The notes beneath the pieces are model-generated. The model did no database searches. It was given only the letters and a program-made list of their open reading frames with translations, and was not told the origin of the DNA. This document shows, piece by piece, positions 8,609 to 16,837 of a stretch of 36,844 bases of DNA (position 1 is the first letter of the stretch; each line of letters begins with the position of its first letter). The DNA is from a bacterium UBP8_UBA817. Lineage in GTDB: Bacteria > Margulisbacteria > Marinamargulisbacteria > SXXA01 > SICP01. The translations under genes were made by a program, and so were the position numbers. Location: positions 1-36,844 of the forward strand of contig CAMCZW010000016.1 of assembly GCA_945888435.1 (NCBI GenBank), given 5' to 3'.

Positions 8609-9692
8609 AGGTTCGTATTCTAAAGTCATACGCGGGCAGTCGTCGTCTCGTAGAAAAGTCTATTTAACGCCACTTCAGGATTTCACCCCACCGCCACCTC
8701 CCGTTGAATTATTTCCTTCGTTTCCAGATACTCCTGTGTCTATTTCAGATGCTAACCCAACCTATACGCCACCGACGCCATCGCCAACGCAGCATTTACC
8801 TAACTTTGATCAAGAACGGTCCCGCCTTCATTCGGAGTTATCCGACTATCGCCAAAATGTTCTCCACCAAGTGGATACTGAATTAGCCCAGCGCCGTGCC
8901 CAGTTTCAAGTACAACTGGATGCCGAGTATGCCTCTCAAATGCAAGCAGGCTATAACGAAGGATTACAACGGGCTCAGCAAGAAACTCAGGCGCAGCTCT
9001 CCTCATACGCCGCATCTTTCATGACGACATTTAAAGACTTGAAGGCTCAAAGTGCCGCCCTCGAAGAATCTGCGAAAGAAGATATTATCGCCCTTTCTGT
9101 CCATGCCGCCGAGCGGATGATTACGTCTCAGCTCACTCTGTCTCCAGCGATTATTCGGGATATTGTGGATGATGCGATGCGCCGTATTACAGATAAAAAT
9201 AAAGTCATTATCCGGGTTAATCCCCACGATAGCGTGTGGCTCAAAGATCACCGTGAATGGCTAGATCACTATTCTCAAGATGTGAAAGAAATGATTATTC
9301 AAGAAGACGACAAAGTTGAGCAAGGAGGTTGCATTATTGAAACCAAGTTGGGATACATTGATTCGTCGATTAAATCTAAAGTTGCAAGCATTGAGCTTGC
9401 CCTTCGTGCCGCCCATGAAGAAGAAACTCATCATCTTCGCCCTGCGGCTGGACCTTCGGTTTTGGTTCCTTTCATCCCGATCCCATCTCCTCTAGAGCCG
9501 ATTGCAGAAGAGGAAGAGGAAGAGGAAGAGGAAGATTTCGACGATGATTTAGAAGAAGATCTCGAAGAAATTGAAGATGACCCTGAATCTGATTCTGATG
9601 AAGAAGAAAATAATAAAGAAGAAGAAGAAGAAGAAGAAGAAGAAGAAGAAGAAGAAAAAGATGATGATGATTTCTCATTTGATGGGATTTAG
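8595..9692 (+). CDS. fliH: FliH/SctL-type export ATPase regulator with acidic tail
   Basis: Stator-like partner of the export ATPase FliI in the flagellar (or injectisome) type III apparatus. The order is a proline-rich N-terminus, a charged coiled coil, GYNEGLQRAQQET (the FliH GYxxG segment), then the conserved FliH/YscL core ending GGCIIETKLGYIDSSI. Beyond the normal family end come ~65 unusual residues, nearly all Glu/Asp, including 13 consecutive Glu. I use ATG 8595; TTG 8580 is also in frame but less likely. There is no SD. It lies three bases before fliI. FliH versus SctL cannot be settled from this window, since no other flagellar or injectisome gene is present. Confidence 0.82.
   Translation: MVLFKGSYSKVIRGQSSSRRKVYLTPLQDFTPPPPPVELFPSFPDTPVSISDANPTYTPPTPSPTQHLPNFDQERSRLHSELSDYRQNVLHQVDTELAQRRAQFQVQLDAEYASQMQAGYNEGLQRAQQETQAQLSSYAASFMTTFKDLKAQSAALEESAKEDIIALSVHAAERMITSQLTLSPAIIRDIVDDAMRRITDKNKVIIRVNPHDSVWLKDHREWLDHYSQDVKEMIIQEDDKVEQGGCIIETKLGYIDSSIKSKVASIELALRAAHEEETHHLRPAAGPSVLVPFIPIPSPLEPIAEEEEEEEEEDFDDDLEEDLEEIEDDPESDSDEEENNKEEEEEEEEEEEEEKDDDDFSFDGI
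9506..9656 (+). repeat. GAA/GAG-rich microsatellite in the fliH 3' end
   Basis: A coding purine-rich tract. It starts with alternating GAA/GAG codons near 9506-9531 and ends in 13 uninterrupted GAA triplets at 9618-9656. Slippage in whole triplets would change tail length without breaking the frame. Confidence 0.9.
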
Positions 9693-9695
9693 GAT

Positions 9696-11000
9696 ATGTC
9701 CATCCTTCATATCCCCCCTTACTTAAAAGCAATTGATAAAGCCGACTTATTACGGATAGTAGGTAAAGTTGTTCGTGTCGTCGGATTGGTCATTGAAGCT
9801 CAACTTCAGGGAGTTTGTATTGGGGAACTTTGTCGAATTGAGATGAAGGACCGCTCTATTTTTTCTGAAGTGGTTGGATTTAAAGAGGAGCAAGTATTAC
9901 TGATGCCCTTGGGCGGCTTGGCCGGAATTCAACCTGGAAGCAAAGTATATGCCACCGGAATGCCTTTACGTGTCAAAGTTGGCCCGAAACTATTAGGCCG
10001 TATTTTGGATGGTCTTGGCAACCCGATTGATGGAAAAGGTGAGATTGAGTGGGAAGCCCTTTACGATATCGATCAAAATCCTCCCGATCCGATTAAGCGT
10101 CCACGTATCTCTAAAGTGCTTAAGACCGGAGTTAAAGCTATTGATGGCCTTCTGACGATGGGCCGCGGCCAACGTATTGGTATTTTTGCGGGATCAGGCG
10201 TGGGTAAAAGCACATTAATGGGGATGTTAGCCCGAAATTGCGAAGCGCAAGTCAACGTGATTAGCCTTGTTGGAGAACGTGGCAGAGAAGTTAAAGATTT
10301 TATTGAGGAATCTTTGGGCGAAGAAGGCCTAAAAAAATCGGTTGTGATTGCAGCGACATCGGATAACCCACCGGTTGTTCGGTTAAAAGGTGCGATGGTA
10401 GGAACTGCTGTTGCGGAATATTTTCGAGATCAGGGTAAAGATGTCCTTTTTATGATGGACTCAGTGACCCGATTTGCCATGGCTCAGCGGGAAATTGGAC
10501 TAGCCACCGGAGAACCTCCGACGACCAAGGGATATACCCCTTCTGTATTTGCGATGCTTCCACGATTAATGGAAAGGGCTGGAACCTCTGACAAGGGAAC
10601 AATTACCGCTATTTATACCGTATTGGTTGAAGGCGGTGACATGGACGAGCCCGTCGCCGACGCCGCAAGAGGCATTTTAGATGGCCATATGGTACTGTCT
10701 CGAGATTTAGCGGCACGTAACCATTACCCCTGTATCGACATTAGCCAAAGTATTAGTCGATTAATGAGCGTTGTGGCGGAATCTCCTCATAAAAAAGCAG
10801 CCGGCAAATTAAGAGAAGTATTGGCCCAGTACTCTGAAGCCGAAGATTTGATTAATATTGGGGCCTACGTCAAGGGAAGTAACCCCAAAATTGATTTTTC
10901 GATTGATAAGATTGATGGGGTTAATCATTTTTTACAACAAACTACCGATGAAAACCCTTCTTTTGAGTCATCCATTCAAAATTTATCAGGAATGTTTTAA
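9696..11000 (+). CDS. fliI: Flagellar/type III export ATPase
   Basis: F1-ATPase-beta-like ATPase that unfolds and delivers export substrates. The N-terminal beta-barrel covers about 1-95 and the ATPase core follows, with Walker A AGSGVGKS (165-172, K171), GERGREVKDFIE, Walker B LFMMDSVTRFA and the family signature PCIDISQSISR. The C-terminal helical domain is normal. At 434 residues it is typical of FliI/SctN. It starts 3 bases after the fliH stop, with only a weak AGGAT before ATG 9696, so translation is probably coupled. Gene order fliH-fliI-fliJ favours a flagellar system. Confidence 0.94.
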   Translation: MSILHIPPYLKAIDKADLLRIVGKVVRVVGLVIEAQLQGVCIGELCRIEMKDRSIFSEVVGFKEEQVLLMPLGGLAGIQPGSKVYATGMPLRVKVGPKLLGRILDGLGNPIDGKGEIEWEALYDIDQNPPDPIKRPRISKVLKTGVKAIDGLLTMGRGQRIGIFAGSGVGKSTLMGMLARNCEAQVNVISLVGERGREVKDFIEESLGEEGLKKSVVIAATSDNPPVVRLKGAMVGTAVAEYFRDQGKDVLFMMDSVTRFAMAQREIGLATGEPPTTKGYTPSVFAMLPRLMERAGTSDKGTITAIYTVLVEGGDMDEPVADAARGILDGHMVLSRDLAARNHYPCIDISQSISRLMSVVAESPHKKAAGKLREVLAQYSEAEDLINIGAYVKGSNPKIDFSIDKIDGVNHFLQQTTDENPSFESSIQNLSGMF

Positions 11001-11005
11001 TTTAA

Positions 11006-11482
11006 ATGGCTCACAAAGCTAAAAAATCCAAACGCTTTAAATATAATCTTCAAACACTCCTTAAAGTAAGAGAAATCCGTAAAAAACAAGCAGAAGAAGT
11101 CTATAACGAAGCTAAGAGACAACTTGAAATTGAACGTAAAAAAGAAGAGGAGCTTCGTCAAAAAGAGATTTTAGCGTATGCCGAATTTAGAGAGTTTATG
11201 ACGAGCGGCGACCTGGGTGATGTTGGCGAAATAAATCGCCATAAAGTCCATGTGGAAAAGGCAAAGCAAGCGATATTAAAACAGCTAGAAATTATTCAAC
11301 AAGCGATTGAAAAAGTAGAAGAAGCTCGGCTTGAGCTCGTAAAATGTCTTAAAGATCAAAAGATTATTGAAAAAGATAAAGAACATAAACGAGAAGCATG
11401 GCGAAAATTAATGGATAAAGAAGCTGGTAAATTTTTGGATGACATTGCAAGTGTCGGCTTCGTAAAAAAAACAAGAGAGTGA
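11006..11482 (+). CDS. fliJ: FliJ/SctO-type coiled-coil export protein
   Basis: A 158-residue protein, almost wholly charged coiled coil. It opens FKYNLQTLLKVREIRKKQAEE, the FliJ pattern (aromatic, then LxxLLxVR). FliJ is the central stalk of the FliI hexamer and helps escort chaperones to the export gate. Its place directly after fliI, 5 bases downstream, supports the call more than sequence alone, because FliJ proteins are poorly conserved. No SD is visible before ATG 11006. A hairpin overlapping the stop codon probably ends the operon. Confidence 0.85.
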   Translation: MAHKAKKSKRFKYNLQTLLKVREIRKKQAEEVYNEAKRQLEIERKKEEELRQKEILAYAEFREFMTSGDLGDVGEINRHKVHVEKAKQAILKQLEIIQQAIEKVEEARLELVKCLKDQKIIEKDKEHKREAWRKLMDKEAGKFLDDIASVGFVKKTRE

Positions 11483-11499
11483 TCCGAAGACCACTCTCT
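11474..11499 (+). terminator. Hairpin at the end of the fliHIJ operon
   Basis: AGAGAGTG (11474-11481) pairs perfectly with CACTCTCT (11492-11499) across a 10-base loop and overlaps the fliJ stop. Only a loose T-rich stretch follows, so it may be a weak intrinsic terminator or an mRNA 3'-stabilising hairpin. Confidence 0.5.
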
Positions 11500-11523
11500 C
11501 ATGTTTGAAGTTTATTATTTTAA

Positions 11524-11616
11524 TTAGATTTCTAGGTCAGAAGAGTCAAAAAAGAATTCGTCTCTTAGCTCTGGATATGTGTCAAATAATTCGCCATCTA
11601 ATTGAAGTTCGTACAT
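11524..11616 (-). CDS. Small acidic ORF (30 aa), possibly a frameshifted 47-aa gene
   Basis: Reads MYELQLDGELFDTYPELRDE and ends FFFDSSDLEI on the minus strand. A GGGGG tract (11627-11631) lies 10 bases before the ATG. The frame stays open upstream. A perfect SD (AGGAGG, 11674-11679) followed 5 bases later by ATG (11668) opens a frame that stops after three codons (Met-Trp-Gly). Removing one G from the GGGG at 11661-11664 would join that start to this frame and give 47 residues beginning MWDNRNIKTR. So this is either a short gene with an internal start or a 47-residue gene with a one-base insertion. No family is recognised. It occupies most of the 213-bp gap. Confidence 0.45.
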   Translation of the reverse strand: MYELQLDGELFDTYPELRDEFFFDSSDLEI

Positions 11617-11700
11617 TTTATTATTTCCCCCGTATTGTCGTGTCTTGATATTACGGTTATCCCCACATTGAAGCCTCCTAAAACATTTAATTTTTGTGTT

Positions 11701-11728
11701 TTGTTTTTACCGCTTATGGGCTTATACT
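11701..11728 (+). promoter_or_regulatory. Putative sigma70 promoter for the barrel-protein gene at 11759
   Basis: TTGTTT (11701-11706), a 16-base spacer and TATACT (11723-11728) sit 30 bases before the ATG, giving a leader of about 24 bases that contains GGAG (11750-11753). Confidence 0.55.
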
Positions 11729-11758
11729 GTACTAATCACCTTATATGATGGAGTTGTT

Positions 11759-12973
11759 ATGACATTTCGTTCACACTTTTTAGCTATTCTTGCCTTGCTG
11801 TGCATTACTTCCGTACCTAGTATTGCGAAAACAACCTATGACCTGGCTGAATTTACATCGGCTAGAACCAATGTATTTGCGGGCCCAGTGGTGATCGATG
11901 ACGAGACTTTTTTCAAAGTATCACTTAGCCCCGACTTTAAAATTGGCGGACTTGAGCTTGGTTTTGACTTAAATATTTATACGGCTGAAGATCTTCCAAA
12001 TGATTTAAATACAGTTGTTTTAAGACGAATTAAATATGATTACGAAGAAGCTGCAGGCATTGAAGCTGGGCGACTACAACATGTGACATTAGGTCATGGG
12101 CTTTTGATGGATAATTATGACTCTGGCAGTTTTGGATCTTATGAATACAGTAATGAAAAAGCTGGAGTTAGAGGCTATATCGACTACTCACCGCTTCGTG
12201 TTGAAGCTCTTTATACAGCTAGTGAAGTATTAGGAACCCGGTTAGTTTATACCGTTGAAGATAGTATCTTACTTGGAGCGCCACTTGCATTTGGAGCCAC
12301 GTTTATCCAAGATAATAATGGGATTAACGCAATCAGTGATGGTATCAGGGTGTCAAGGCCAGAGAAAAAATCATGGTCAGCCGATGTCTCTGTCCCTATT
12401 GCAGGCAAGTTTTTAACAGCCTATACCGAGTATGCGGAATTACTTAATAATGAAGAGGCATCGGGTGACCCCACAGGCAAAGGCGCTTCATTAGGATTAC
12501 GTGGTCAAATTTTTGATATCTTTAGATACCGCACAGAATATCGATCTTTAGGAGCTGGATTTATCCCTGCCTATTTTGATCAAAATTATGAGGCCACATC
12601 AGTTACAAATGATCCTATTCAAGATAAAGAAATTCAAGGCTATTTACTTGGCGCCGGAGTTGATTTAGGTAGCCAATTTAAAATTAATGCAACTTACGAA
12701 GACTACGAAGATGCAGACCCAATTGTCTCTGCTGGAGTTGGCTGGAAAGCTATTGCAGGGGTTACTGGGGTTGTTAATTACGCAGAGTCATTTGGCGGCA
12801 ATGACAGTGCAGTTTTATCAAGTGATTTATTGATTAACTCATCTGGCACACTCTCATATCTAGTTCACTTTAAGCGTGTCTATCATCCAACTGGCGAAGA
12901 AACTGATTCTTATAACGTTGGTGTCCAAGCTAATTTAAATAATTTTTTCAAACTCCCATTTTTTGGTAACTAA
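11759..12973 (+). CDS. Exported outer-membrane beta-barrel protein, porin-like
   Basis: ATG 11759 with GGAG 5 bases upstream gives 404 residues. It starts with a signal peptide (MTFRSHFLAILALLCITS, cleavage likely after PSIA). The mature part alternates aromatic and polar residues in beta-strand runs rich in Gly/Tyr/Asp, with no long hydrophobic segment, as in outer-membrane barrels; it ends near LPFFGN. An in-frame start at 11696 would place ~21 residues before the signal peptide and is unlikely. I do not recognise a specific family and make no substrate call. It has its own promoter (11701-11728) and terminator (12988-13018), so it is monocistronic. Confidence 0.7.
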   Translation: MTFRSHFLAILALLCITSVPSIAKTTYDLAEFTSARTNVFAGPVVIDDETFFKVSLSPDFKIGGLELGFDLNIYTAEDLPNDLNTVVLRRIKYDYEEAAGIEAGRLQHVTLGHGLLMDNYDSGSFGSYEYSNEKAGVRGYIDYSPLRVEALYTASEVLGTRLVYTVEDSILLGAPLAFGATFIQDNNGINAISDGIRVSRPEKKSWSADVSVPIAGKFLTAYTEYAELLNNEEASGDPTGKGASLGLRGQIFDIFRYRTEYRSLGAGFIPAYFDQNYEATSVTNDPIQDKEIQGYLLGAGVDLGSQFKINATYEDYEDADPIVSAGVGWKAIAGVTGVVNYAESFGGNDSAVLSSDLLINSSGTLSYLVHFKRVYHPTGEETDSYNVGVQANLNNFFKLPFFGN

Positions 12974-12987
12974 TTAACACTCACTCC

Positions 12988-13018
12988 CAGCGCCTCTCTG
13001 TTCTAAAGAAAGGCGCTG
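12988..13018 (+). terminator. Intrinsic terminator after the barrel-protein gene
   Basis: CAGCGCCTCTCT (12988-12999) pairs with AGAAAGGCGCTG (13007-13018) over 12 positions with one mismatch and a 7-base loop. A short T stretch follows at 13026-13029. Confidence 0.65.
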
Positions 13019-13026
13019 ATCTAGGT

Positions 13027-13055
13027 TTTACAATGCCCATTAATACCGTTATTAT
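13027..13055 (+). promoter_or_regulatory. mnmG promoter, nearly leaderless
   Basis: TTTACA (13027-13032), an exact 17-base spacer and TATTAT (13050-13055). Only 9 bases separate the -10 from ATG 13065, so the mRNA leader would be about 2-4 bases, and no SD is present. Confidence 0.55.
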
Positions 13056-13064
13056 CTTTTGCCT

Positions 13065-14921
13065 ATGATAAGCGAAATAGTGTTTGATGTGGTTGTTGTT
13101 GGCGGTGGCCACTCTGGGATTGAAGCGGCGTTAGCGGCGGCCCGTATGGGATGCAAGACCGCCATGGTCACCCTTGAAATTGATAAGATTGGCGTGATGT
13201 CATGTAACCCTTCCATTGGGGGGCCTGCGAAAGGTCAGATTGTTGGTGAGCTGGATGCTTTGGGCGGCGAAATGGGTCGCGCGGCCGATGAAACCTTTAT
13301 GCAGATGAGGGTTCTTAACCGATCTCGAGGTCCTGCAGTTCAATGTCTTCGAGCTCAAAATGATAAGTATCAATATAATGCATATATGCGGACTAAATTA
13401 CTTAACACCCCAAACCTGACGGTTATTGAAGGTGTGGTAGATGAGCTATTAGTGGATGACGCCAGAATTGTCGGACTTCGGCTTGGTGATGGAGCTACCT
13501 ACGATTGCAAAACACTGGTCATTACCACTGGCACTTTTTTGAAAGGCTTAATGCATACCGGAATGACGAATACAGCCGGTGGCAGAGTTGGTGAAAAGAG
13601 CGCATTATTTTTATCAGACTCTTTAAAAAAGCTTGGATTCAAGCTCGGTCGACTCAAAACGGGCACTCCTCCACGCCTTCACCATGCGTCGATTGATTAC
13701 TCTAGAATGTCAGAACAGCCTGGTGACCCAGAATTGCTCAGATTCTCATTTAGAACCCCAGTTCATACTCGACATCTCAATCAGGCGCCTTGTTATTTGA
13801 CCCATACCAACCCAGCAACTCATGAGCTTATTTTGGGGAATCTGGATAAGAGCCCAATGTTTACTAAAGTGATTAAAGGCGTAGGTCCCAGGTACTGTCC
13901 ATCGATTGAAGATAAAGTATTTCGATTTAAAGACAAAACCTCCCATCAGATTTTTATTGAGCCAGAAGGATGGGATACGCCCGAGAGATATCCTCAAGGA
14001 TTAAATACGTCGATGCCAGCGGATATTCAAGAACAATTTTTAAAAAGTATTGTTGGCCTTGAAAATGTTGAGATCATTAAAATGGGATATGCGGTGGAAT
14101 ATGATTTTGTTTACCCTAGTCAATTACTCCCTACTCTAGAAACTCGCCTTATTAAAAATCTCTATTTGGCAGGTCAATTAAATGGAACTTCTGGCTACGA
14201 AGAGGCTGCTGGACAAGGAGTTTTAGCAGGGATAAATGCCGGCGCACGTGCTCTTGGAAAGCCCGATTTTATTTTAAAAAGAGAAGACTCCTATATCGGA
14301 ACAATGGCCGATGACTTAATTACTAAGGATATTACCGAACCATACCGAATGCTTACTTCGCGGTCTGAATATCGATTATTACTTAGGCAAGATAATGCGA
14401 TTTTTAGATTAGGCGAACGAGCGCATGAGTATGGATTAATTACGGATGCGGATATTGCAACAATACGTCATCAAAAATCTCAGATTGATTCGCTAGTTCA
14501 TCAATGGAAAAAGCAATTTACCAAAGCCCCCCTACTGGAAATATTTTCGCTTCAATACCCGCAGAGTTTGGCGAGCGTTTTTCGCCGTCCAGAAGTGACC
14601 ATTGATACACTAATCCAGCTTGGATTTGTAAATGAAGCCGACCGAATGATCAGCCAGCAGGCTTTGGTTGAAGTAAAATATGAAGGCTACATTGATAAGC
14701 AATCCAAGGAAGTTCAAAAAATTGAGAGATATGAATCTAAATTAATTCCTGTAGATTTTGATTTTTCTGCGCTTAAGGGACTTAGAAAAGAATCTCTTGA
14801 GCAATTTCAACGACACCGGCCCAAGACGATTTTTGATGCGAAGCGGATTGCAGGGATTAATCCTGCTGACATCATGATATTAATTACATACTTTGAAAAA
14901 TACCGCATGAAAAATCCATAG
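13065..14921 (+). CDS. mnmG: tRNA uridine-5-carboxymethylaminomethyl modification enzyme MnmG (GidA)
   Basis: FAD-dependent partner of MnmE that modifies the wobble uridine of certain tRNAs. The FAD-binding motif VVVGGGHSGIEAALAAARMG lies near the N-terminus. MSCNPSIGGPAKGQ, GRLKTGTPPR and the C-terminal GYEEAAGQGVLAGINA motif are all family signatures. I use ATG 13065 (618 residues); TTG 13059 is also in frame. rsmG follows after 14 bases. The mnmG-rsmG-parA-parB neighbourhood is a classic origin-proximal arrangement, although here parAB lies on the other strand. Confidence 0.97.
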   Translation: MISEIVFDVVVVGGGHSGIEAALAAARMGCKTAMVTLEIDKIGVMSCNPSIGGPAKGQIVGELDALGGEMGRAADETFMQMRVLNRSRGPAVQCLRAQNDKYQYNAYMRTKLLNTPNLTVIEGVVDELLVDDARIVGLRLGDGATYDCKTLVITTGTFLKGLMHTGMTNTAGGRVGEKSALFLSDSLKKLGFKLGRLKTGTPPRLHHASIDYSRMSEQPGDPELLRFSFRTPVHTRHLNQAPCYLTHTNPATHELILGNLDKSPMFTKVIKGVGPRYCPSIEDKVFRFKDKTSHQIFIEPEGWDTPERYPQGLNTSMPADIQEQFLKSIVGLENVEIIKMGYAVEYDFVYPSQLLPTLETRLIKNLYLAGQLNGTSGYEEAAGQGVLAGINAGARALGKPDFILKREDSYIGTMADDLITKDITEPYRMLTSRSEYRLLLRQDNAIFRLGERAHEYGLITDADIATIRHQKSQIDSLVHQWKKQFTKAPLLEIFSLQYPQSLASVFRRPEVTIDTLIQLGFVNEADRMISQQALVEVKYEGYIDKQSKEVQKIERYESKLIPVDFDFSALKGLRKESLEQFQRHRPKTIFDAKRIAGINPADIMILITYFEKYRMKNP

Positions 14922-14928
14922 GAGTGAT

Positions 14929-14942
14929 GTTTCACATGAAAC
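14929..14942. promoter_or_regulatory. parS: parS-like site 1, at the rsmG start
   Basis: GTTTCACATGAAAC matches the ParB-binding consensus GTTTCACGTGAAAC at 13 of 14 positions, differing in one central base. It contains the rsmG start codon (14936-14938). The same variant occurs at 17189-17202 and, inverted, at 18873-18886. Confidence 0.75.
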
Positions 14943-15499
14943 CAATAGTTTATTCTGATGCGATTAATCGCTATATTGAATTATTAAAAGAATACAATGA
15001 GACGACGAATATTTATTCGAAATCGGCGTATGATAAATTGGATTTTCATATCCAGGACTGCATTACACTGGCCTCGTTAATTGGTAACCCCACCACCCTA
15101 GTAGACATGGGGTCGGGGTCGGGATTGCCGTCCGCTATCTTGGCGATTATGCATCCTAAGTGCAAAGTGATTGCAGTGGAATCTAAGGGGCGGAAAGCGG
15201 CCTTTTTGAATTTAGTTAAATCAGATTTGGACTTATCTAACTATGAAGTGGCACAAGAAGATATTAATCAATTGATGAGAATGAGGCCTTTGAAACCTCA
15301 TATTATTACTGCGAAGGCATTTGCGCCTTATGATAAAGCCATTGAAATTGCCTCTAAAATAGCGGCGCCTGGATGTGAGCTTTGGATACCAATTAGTCAG
15401 GTCCAGCATGAAGCGCTTTCGGCGATTCCGAAACCTGGATTTAAGCTTGTTAAGGTTGATGGCACTGGATTTTTTTATTTGAAGAAGAAGTGGGTTTAA
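14936..15499 (+). CDS. rsmG: 16S rRNA (guanine-N7) methyltransferase RsmG (GidB)
   Basis: SAM-dependent methylation of a guanine in the 530 loop of 16S rRNA. The SAM motif DMGSGSGLPSAILA lies near residues 57-70, with IAVESKGRKAAFLN after it and the ITAKAFAPYDKAIE segment typical of RsmG. Three in-frame starts are close together. AGGAG (14920-14924) is 11 bases from ATG 14936 but only 2 from ATG 14927, so 14936 (187 residues) is preferred. A parS-like site lies across the start codon, so ParB bound here could also touch rsmG expression. It follows mnmG by 14 bases. Confidence 0.93.
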   Translation: MKPIVYSDAINRYIELLKEYNETTNIYSKSAYDKLDFHIQDCITLASLIGNPTTLVDMGSGSGLPSAILAIMHPKCKVIAVESKGRKAAFLNLVKSDLDLSNYEVAQEDINQLMRMRPLKPHIITAKAFAPYDKAIEIASKIAAPGCELWIPISQVQHEALSAIPKPGFKLVKVDGTGFFYLKKKWV

Positions 15500-15520
15500 G
15501 GGCTTAACTCTTATTTAGGA

Positions 15521-15742
15521 TCCGTTCGGGCCCTTCGATACATCCGCCGCCGCTGACGCTGTGGCGGACACTCAGGGACCTTTTGGATTGACCTCTCTTG
15601 GATTGTATTCAGTAGAAAGGTTGGGATTTCGGGGACATTTGATGACTTTGTTTGAGCTCACTGATTTTCTGCCAGGCAGTAGACTGAGTAGACCCCTGAG
15701 TGTCCGCCATAGCTTTAGCGACGGGGGATGTATCGAAGGGCC
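15521..15742. repeat. MITE-like repeat, copy 1
   Basis: A ~222-bp element repeated at 16954-17176 in the same orientation with roughly 90% identity by eye. Its ends form a long interrupted terminal inverted repeat. The outermost 17 bases are perfect (15529-15545 with 15726-15742). After a short unpaired stretch, a 20-base arm with one mismatch ends in ACTCAGGG on the left and begins CCCTGAGT on the right. No transposase is present. A ~60-codon open frame inside is shared by both copies but has no SD and looks incidental. No target-site duplication was found by eye. Confidence 0.75.
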
Positions 15743-15809
15743 TTAACCGGTTGAGAGTTTAGGATCGTAGAAATTGCTATCCGGATCTTGTTTGGATTTC
15801 ATTTAAAGT

Positions 15810-15843
15810 GGGTATCTATCCTATATGGGTATCTACCATATAA
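15810..15843 (+). promoter_or_regulatory. Tandem 17-bp direct repeats overlapping a -10
   Basis: GGGTATCTATCCTATAT (15810-15826) is followed directly by GGGTATCTACCATATAA (15827-15843), 14 of 17 identical. The second copy runs into TATAAT (15839-15844), a perfect -10, with no clear -35. This looks like a regulated promoter with a two-site operator for the methyltransferase gene at 15876. Confidence 0.5.
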
Positions 15844-15875
15844 TTGTACTTAATTAATTTCTTAGGAGCCTCTTT

Positions 15876-16823
15876 ATGACTATCAGACAAATACCCTCCA
15901 TACAGAGCCATGCCAAATTTTTTCCATCTAGAGAGAATCGAAGATTAAATCAGGCGATTGATGCCTACAATTCCGCTACCCCCCCCCAGAAGACGTCCAC
16001 CTATCGGCGTCTTCTACAACAGATAATTTCCTACAAAAATAGTCATCCTGGCAGAGCTGAAGAGCTTGATGCCTTAGTTATCCAGCTTAATGCTAAGCAC
16101 CCCTCATCGCCATCGCTTCAAATAGGCGACTCGCTTGATTATCCCACTTATCCAAAGCCTGTATGGGATCTTGCCTTGAATACAAGTCAGGCTATGCCAT
16201 TGACCGGTATAGAATTAGAGAATTTTAAAAAAATTATTCCCCCTCGCCCCACACCACCCAAGCCTCTACCGCAACCCCCTGATTTTGATAAGGATATTCA
16301 CAGGGGAAGGTCAAATTTTTTTGCTAAATCACTTGGTATCCGCCCTGATCATCACATATTAGATGTTGGATGCCGCACAGGACATGGGGCTTATGCATTT
16401 TCTAATCAGGCTGAATTTGTATTAGGGGTTGAAATTGATCTTTCTGAATTAGAGAAGGCAAGAAAAACCTTTCCAGAAACGGATCGCCTACAGTTTACGT
16501 CTCAACGTCTTGAGGATCTGGCAGCTGTTACAGAAAATAAAGGCCGCTTTGATGTGATTACTATATTTTTATGTGATAGCGAATTATGTAACAATAAGTC
16601 CGCTGCCAAGGCTATTTTTGAGCTTTTAAAAAATGGGGGCAGAGTCGTTTTGACTTCTGAATTTACGCTCCCAAAAATCGAAAGTCCAATGTCTAACGTT
16701 TTTTCCAACCATATTATGAGTAACGGAGCCTTCAAGAAAGAGGCCAGCATAGTAGAATGCGTTAATACCTATGAGACCTTTATGCAGTACACATTAACAA
16801 AATCCCCTAACTATGCTTCGTAA
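15876..16823 (+). CDS. Class I SAM-dependent methyltransferase with unrecognised N-terminal half
   Basis: The last ~170 residues form a Rossmann methyltransferase domain: motif I ILDVGCRTGHG at 161-171, the acidic end of strand 2 at GVEID, then FDVITIFLC and NGGRVVLTSE. Residues 1-150 match nothing I know. They are polar, proline-rich near 118-137 (PPRPTPPKPLPQPPDFDKD) and helical before that. The substrate is unknown. AGGAG lies 7 bases before ATG 15876. The gene is bracketed by two MITE-like repeats and sits between rsmG and parB, so it appears inserted into an otherwise conserved block. A short 19-bp tandem repeat follows its stop. Confidence 0.7.
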   Translation: MTIRQIPSIQSHAKFFPSRENRRLNQAIDAYNSATPPQKTSTYRRLLQQIISYKNSHPGRAEELDALVIQLNAKHPSSPSLQIGDSLDYPTYPKPVWDLALNTSQAMPLTGIELENFKKIIPPRPTPPKPLPQPPDFDKDIHRGRSNFFAKSLGIRPDHHILDVGCRTGHGAYAFSNQAEFVLGVEIDLSELEKARKTFPETDRLQFTSQRLEDLAAVTENKGRFDVITIFLCDSELCNNKSAAKAIFELLKNGGRVVLTSEFTLPKIESPMSNVFSNHIMSNGAFKKEASIVECVNTYETFMQYTLTKSPNYAS

Positions 16824-16837
16824 TTGTAAATAAAAAA

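Noticed and set aside
8570-8629. Longer lgt N-terminus from a start at 8629
   Set aside because: The extra 20 residues are not Lgt-like and would overlap fliH; MLPYPKFDP at 8569 is the family start.
9472-9732. Leucine-rich open frame opposite the fliH acidic tail
   Set aside because: It is the antisense reading of the GAA/GAG tract (CTT/CTC Leu codons), with no start signal.
11657-11665. DnaA-box-like TTATCCCCA near the mini-ORF
   Set aside because: A single imperfect match with no cluster and no AT-rich unwinding region beside it. No origin is claimed here.
15561-15746. Open frame inside MITE-like copy 1, with a similar one in copy 2 (16934-17212)
   Set aside because: The frames are shared because the DNA is repeated; neither has an SD, and they extend through the inverted repeats. 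Treated as part of the repeat.
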